A stretch of 6,401 nucleotides of DNA. It comes from Acidobacterium sp. (lineage in GTDB: Bacteria > Acidobacteriota > Terriglobia > Terriglobales > Acidobacteriaceae). Of the stretch, positions 4,704 through 6,401 are shown piece by piece. Made by a program: the position numbers and the translations under genes. Under the pieces are notes generated by a model, which had not been told where the DNA came from, searched no databases, and was given only the letters and a program-made list of their open reading frames with translations. The DNA lies in contig PMAM01000297.1 of NCBI GenBank assembly GCA_003152595.1, forward strand, positions 1 to 6,401, written 5' to 3'. Every line of letters begins with the position of its first letter. Within the stretch, counting starts at the first letter, position 1.

Positions 4704-5969
4704 ATGGCGACGGTAACGCTGGAGCAGGAAATTAACCCCTGGGAAGCCCAGGCGGCACGGTTCGATTTTGCGGCACGGAAACTGAATCTGGACGACGGAC
4801 TGTGGCGGGTGCTGCGGTATCCGTCGCGGGAGATCATCGTACATTTTCCGGTTGCGATGGATAACGGACGCATCGAGGTATTCACCGGATATCGGGTGCA
4901 ACACTCGCAGGCGCGCGGCCCGGGCAAGGGCGGAATCCGGTACTCGCCGGATGTGACGCTCGATGAAGTGCGGGCGCTGGCGAGCTGGATGACATGGAAG
5001 TGCGCGGTGGTGAATATTCCTTTCGGCGGCGCCAAGGGCGGCGTGATCTGCGACCCGAAGAAGATGTCGCAGGGCGAGCTGGAGCGAATGACGCGGCGCT
5101 ATACGGCGGAGATCATCGAGTTCCTGGGGCCGGAAAAGGACGTGCCCGCGCCGGATGTGAACACCAACGAGCAAACCATGGCGTGGATCATGGACACCTA
5201 CTCGATGCACATGCGGCAGACGGTCACGGCGGTGGTGACGGGCAAGCCACTGAACATCGGAGGGTCGCGCGGGCGGCGCGAGGCGACTGGGCGCGGCATC
5301 ATGGTGGTCTGCGACGAGGCGTTGAAGTATCTGGGCATCCAGCGCGAGGGCTGCCGTGTGATCGTCCAGGGCTTCGGGAATGTGGGTTCGAACGCGGCGC
5401 GGCTGATGCAGGAGCGCGGCTACAAAATTATCGGGATCGGCGAGTACGACGGCGGGCTGTTCAATCCCAACGGAATTGAGATTGGCGCGCTGGAGGACCA
5501 CAAGCTGCGCAACGGCACGGTACTGGGCTTCCGCGGTGCGGAACCCATGCCGACGGCCGAACTGCTGACCACGGAGTGCGAGATTCTGATTCCGGCGGCG
5601 ACCGAGAACGTGATCACGAGCCGGAACGCTGAGAATATCAAGGCTCGGATTGTGTGTGAAGGCGCGAACGGGCCGACGACAGCGGTGGCCGATGAGATTC
5701 TCGCCGACAAGAAGATCTTCATCATTCCCGACATTTTAGCGAATGCGGGCGGCGTGACGGCGTCGTACTTCGAGTGGGTGCAGGACCGGCAGGGCTACTT
5801 CTGGAAAGAGTCGGAAGTGAACGAGCGGCTGGGGAGCATTTTGGCAGAGGCGTTCGACGACGTGACGCGGTACGCCGAGGCGCATGCAGTGAACAACCGG
5901 ATTGCGGCGTATATGCTGGCGATCGACCGGGTGGCGTTCACGATCAAGCAGCGCGGGATCTACGCGTAG
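4704..5969 (+). CDS. gdhA: Glutamate dehydrogenase, hexameric (small-subunit) type
   Basis: The complete 421-residue enzyme interconverts glutamate and 2-oxoglutarate plus ammonium in the cytoplasm. The N-terminal substrate domain contains 'GPGKGG' (K75), 'WMTWKCA' (K99), the Glu/Leu/Phe/Val dehydrogenase signature 'IPFGGAKGG' with catalytic K111, and 'PAPDVNT' with D151. The Rossmann domain shows 'GFGNVGSN' at 223-230 and 'GIGEYDGG' at 244-251. The acidic E247 at the end of the second strand favours NAD over NADP, an inference from family knowledge. 'PAATENVI' (297-304), 'CEGANGPTT' (318-326) and 'NAGGVTASYFEW' (347-358) complete the family pattern. The length matches the roughly 410-430-residue RocG/GudB-like group. 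ATG 4704 has GGAG (4692-4695) 8 nt upstream and a promoter at 4581-4610. It appears monocistronic. Confidence 0.95.
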   Translation: MATVTLEQEINPWEAQAARFDFAARKLNLDDGLWRVLRYPSREIIVHFPVAMDNGRIEVFTGYRVQHSQARGPGKGGIRYSPDVTLDEVRALASWMTWKCAVVNIPFGGAKGGVICDPKKMSQGELERMTRRYTAEIIEFLGPEKDVPAPDVNTNEQTMAWIMDTYSMHMRQTVTAVVTGKPLNIGGSRGRREATGRGIMVVCDEALKYLGIQREGCRVIVQGFGNVGSNAARLMQERGYKIIGIGEYDGGLFNPNGIEIGALEDHKLRNGTVLGFRGAEPMPTAELLTTECEILIPAATENVITSRNAENIKARIVCEGANGPTTAVADEILADKKIFIIPDILANAGGVTASYFEWVQDRQGYFWKESEVNERLGSILAEAFDDVTRYAEAHAVNNRIAAYMLAIDRVAFTIKQRGIYA

Positions 5970-6014
5970 GCAGCAGGCAAGAGGGGTCAGCCGGGACCAG
6001 CTGGCAAAAGAGTC

Positions 6015-6070
6015 GCACGTATTTGATTCCAAAATACATATGGGCACCCATTGTGGAATCAAATACATGC
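6015..6070. repeat. 17-bp inverted repeat forming a 56-nt hairpin/cruciform
   Basis: The arms are 6015-6031 (GCACGTATTTGATTCCA) and 6054-6070 (TGGAATCAAATACATGC). They are complementary at 16 of 17 positions, with 13 bp perfect (6019-6031 with 6054-6066). The single mismatch is C-A on the plus-strand RNA but a U-G wobble on the minus-strand RNA. Inside lies a second small stem, ATGGG (6040-6044) with CCCAT (6047-6051). The stem is A+T-rich in a GC-rich region and lacks a U-tract, unlike a typical intrinsic terminator. AAATACAT also occurs twice in direct orientation (6032-6039, 6061-6068), allowing an alternative pairing of the 5' arm. It lies between convergent genes, 45 bp after the gdhA stop. 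Confidence 0.7.
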
Positions 6071-6182
6071 TGGCCAGCGCGAACAAGCCGCCCCAATAGA
6101 ATCATATTGATACGCGCTACTATCCCCTTGCTGGCCGGAACCCGCCTCCAATCGGATTTTCCAGCCGGCTTCTTAATTCCGC

Positions 6183-6401
6183 TCACGTCATTCCGGCAGT
6201 CGAGGTCTTCCGCTGCGGCCGCGGGTCTTCGTCTTTAGGCCGGGGCGATCGTTTGCCCATCAGGGTGGCGACAACTCCTGCGACCACGAGGACGGCTCCA
6301 GCCGCCTGACGGTGCGAGAGGTGCTCGCCAGCCAGGGCTGCGCCGAGCAGAAGCGCAATCACCGGATTCACATACGCATAACTCGAGACGCGCGTCGGGG
6401 A
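6183..6401 (-). CDS. C-terminal end of an EamA/DMT-family transporter, partial
   Basis: The last 72 residues of a gene that begins right of the window; the frame is open to the window edge and ends at TGA (plus 6183-6185). The fragment reads 'SSYAYVNPVIALLLG' followed by 'GEHLSHRQAAGAVLVVAGVV', which are the last two transmembrane helices of a ten-helix EamA transporter. The 'NP(V)xA' turn and the 'GE.L...Q..G' loop are characteristic of the second EamA repeat. A basic, proline-rich cytoplasmic tail of about 23 residues follows. The substrate cannot be inferred; members export or exchange amino acids and other metabolites. The gene converges on gdhA. Confidence 0.88.
   Translation of the reverse strand, partial: SPTRVSSYAYVNPVIALLLGAALAGEHLSHRQAAGAVLVVAGVVATLMGKRSPRPKDEDPRPQRKTSTAGMT

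Noticed and set aside
5994..6180. Scattered GCTGGCC-type palindromes downstream of gdhA
   Set aside because: Short GC-rich palindromes such as GCTGGCCAGC (6069-6078) are expected by chance in this composition, and no gene or terminator could be built from them.

Overview
This window is GC-rich, densely coded bacterial chromosome. Amino-acid-level resemblances (the hexameric glutamate dehydrogenase, the HprK-like/nucleotidyltransferase pair, the style of the Crp/Fnr protein) suggest an Acidobacteriota (Terriglobia-type) genome. That assignment is recognition from memory, not a computed result.

Layout. (1) 1-1357, plus strand: the 3' end of a probable HPr-kinase-like (HprK-related) serine kinase gene overlaps, in a GTGA junction, a PF14907-type nucleotidyltransferase-like gene. 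The second gene carries an in-frame amber codon at 368-370 (codon 41), although coding continues on both sides. Such pairs are known beside lasso-peptide or related peptide-modification loci, which would lie to the left of the window. (2) 1494-3004, minus strand: a RIC/YtfE/ScdA-type di-iron iron-sulfur-cluster repair protein, followed 29 bp later by a class I SAM-dependent methyltransferase. (3) 3096-3809, plus strand: a Crp/Fnr-family regulator divergent from the RIC gene. The 91-bp divergent spacer holds a CRP-like operator (TGCGA-N6-TCACT) that fits the regulator's recognition helix. (4) 3860-4487: genomic debris, made of an IS3-family orfA with stops and a frameshift, an orfB fragment with an internal deletion, and then, at a sharp junction, the C-terminal end of an unrelated small protein. 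(5) 4488-5969: a promoter and leader for a complete hexameric-type glutamate dehydrogenase gene. (6) 5970-6182: an intergenic region with an unusual A+T-rich 17-bp inverted repeat that folds into one 56-nt hairpin. (7) 6183-6401, minus strand: the C-terminal end of an EamA/DMT-family transporter.

The functional centre is a nitrosative/oxidative-stress or redox module. The Crp/Fnr protein probably controls the divergent RIC gene, and perhaps itself, through the shared operator; the methyltransferase would be co-transcribed with RIC. Glutamate dehydrogenase is an independent metabolic unit. The nucleotidyltransferase gene and the IS3 region are decaying. I see no RNA gene, CRISPR array or complete mobile element. 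I do not claim a wholly new system; the best leads are the operator/regulator pair, the hairpin at 6015-6070, the interrupted nucleotidyltransferase gene, and the small-protein fragment joined to the IS remnant.
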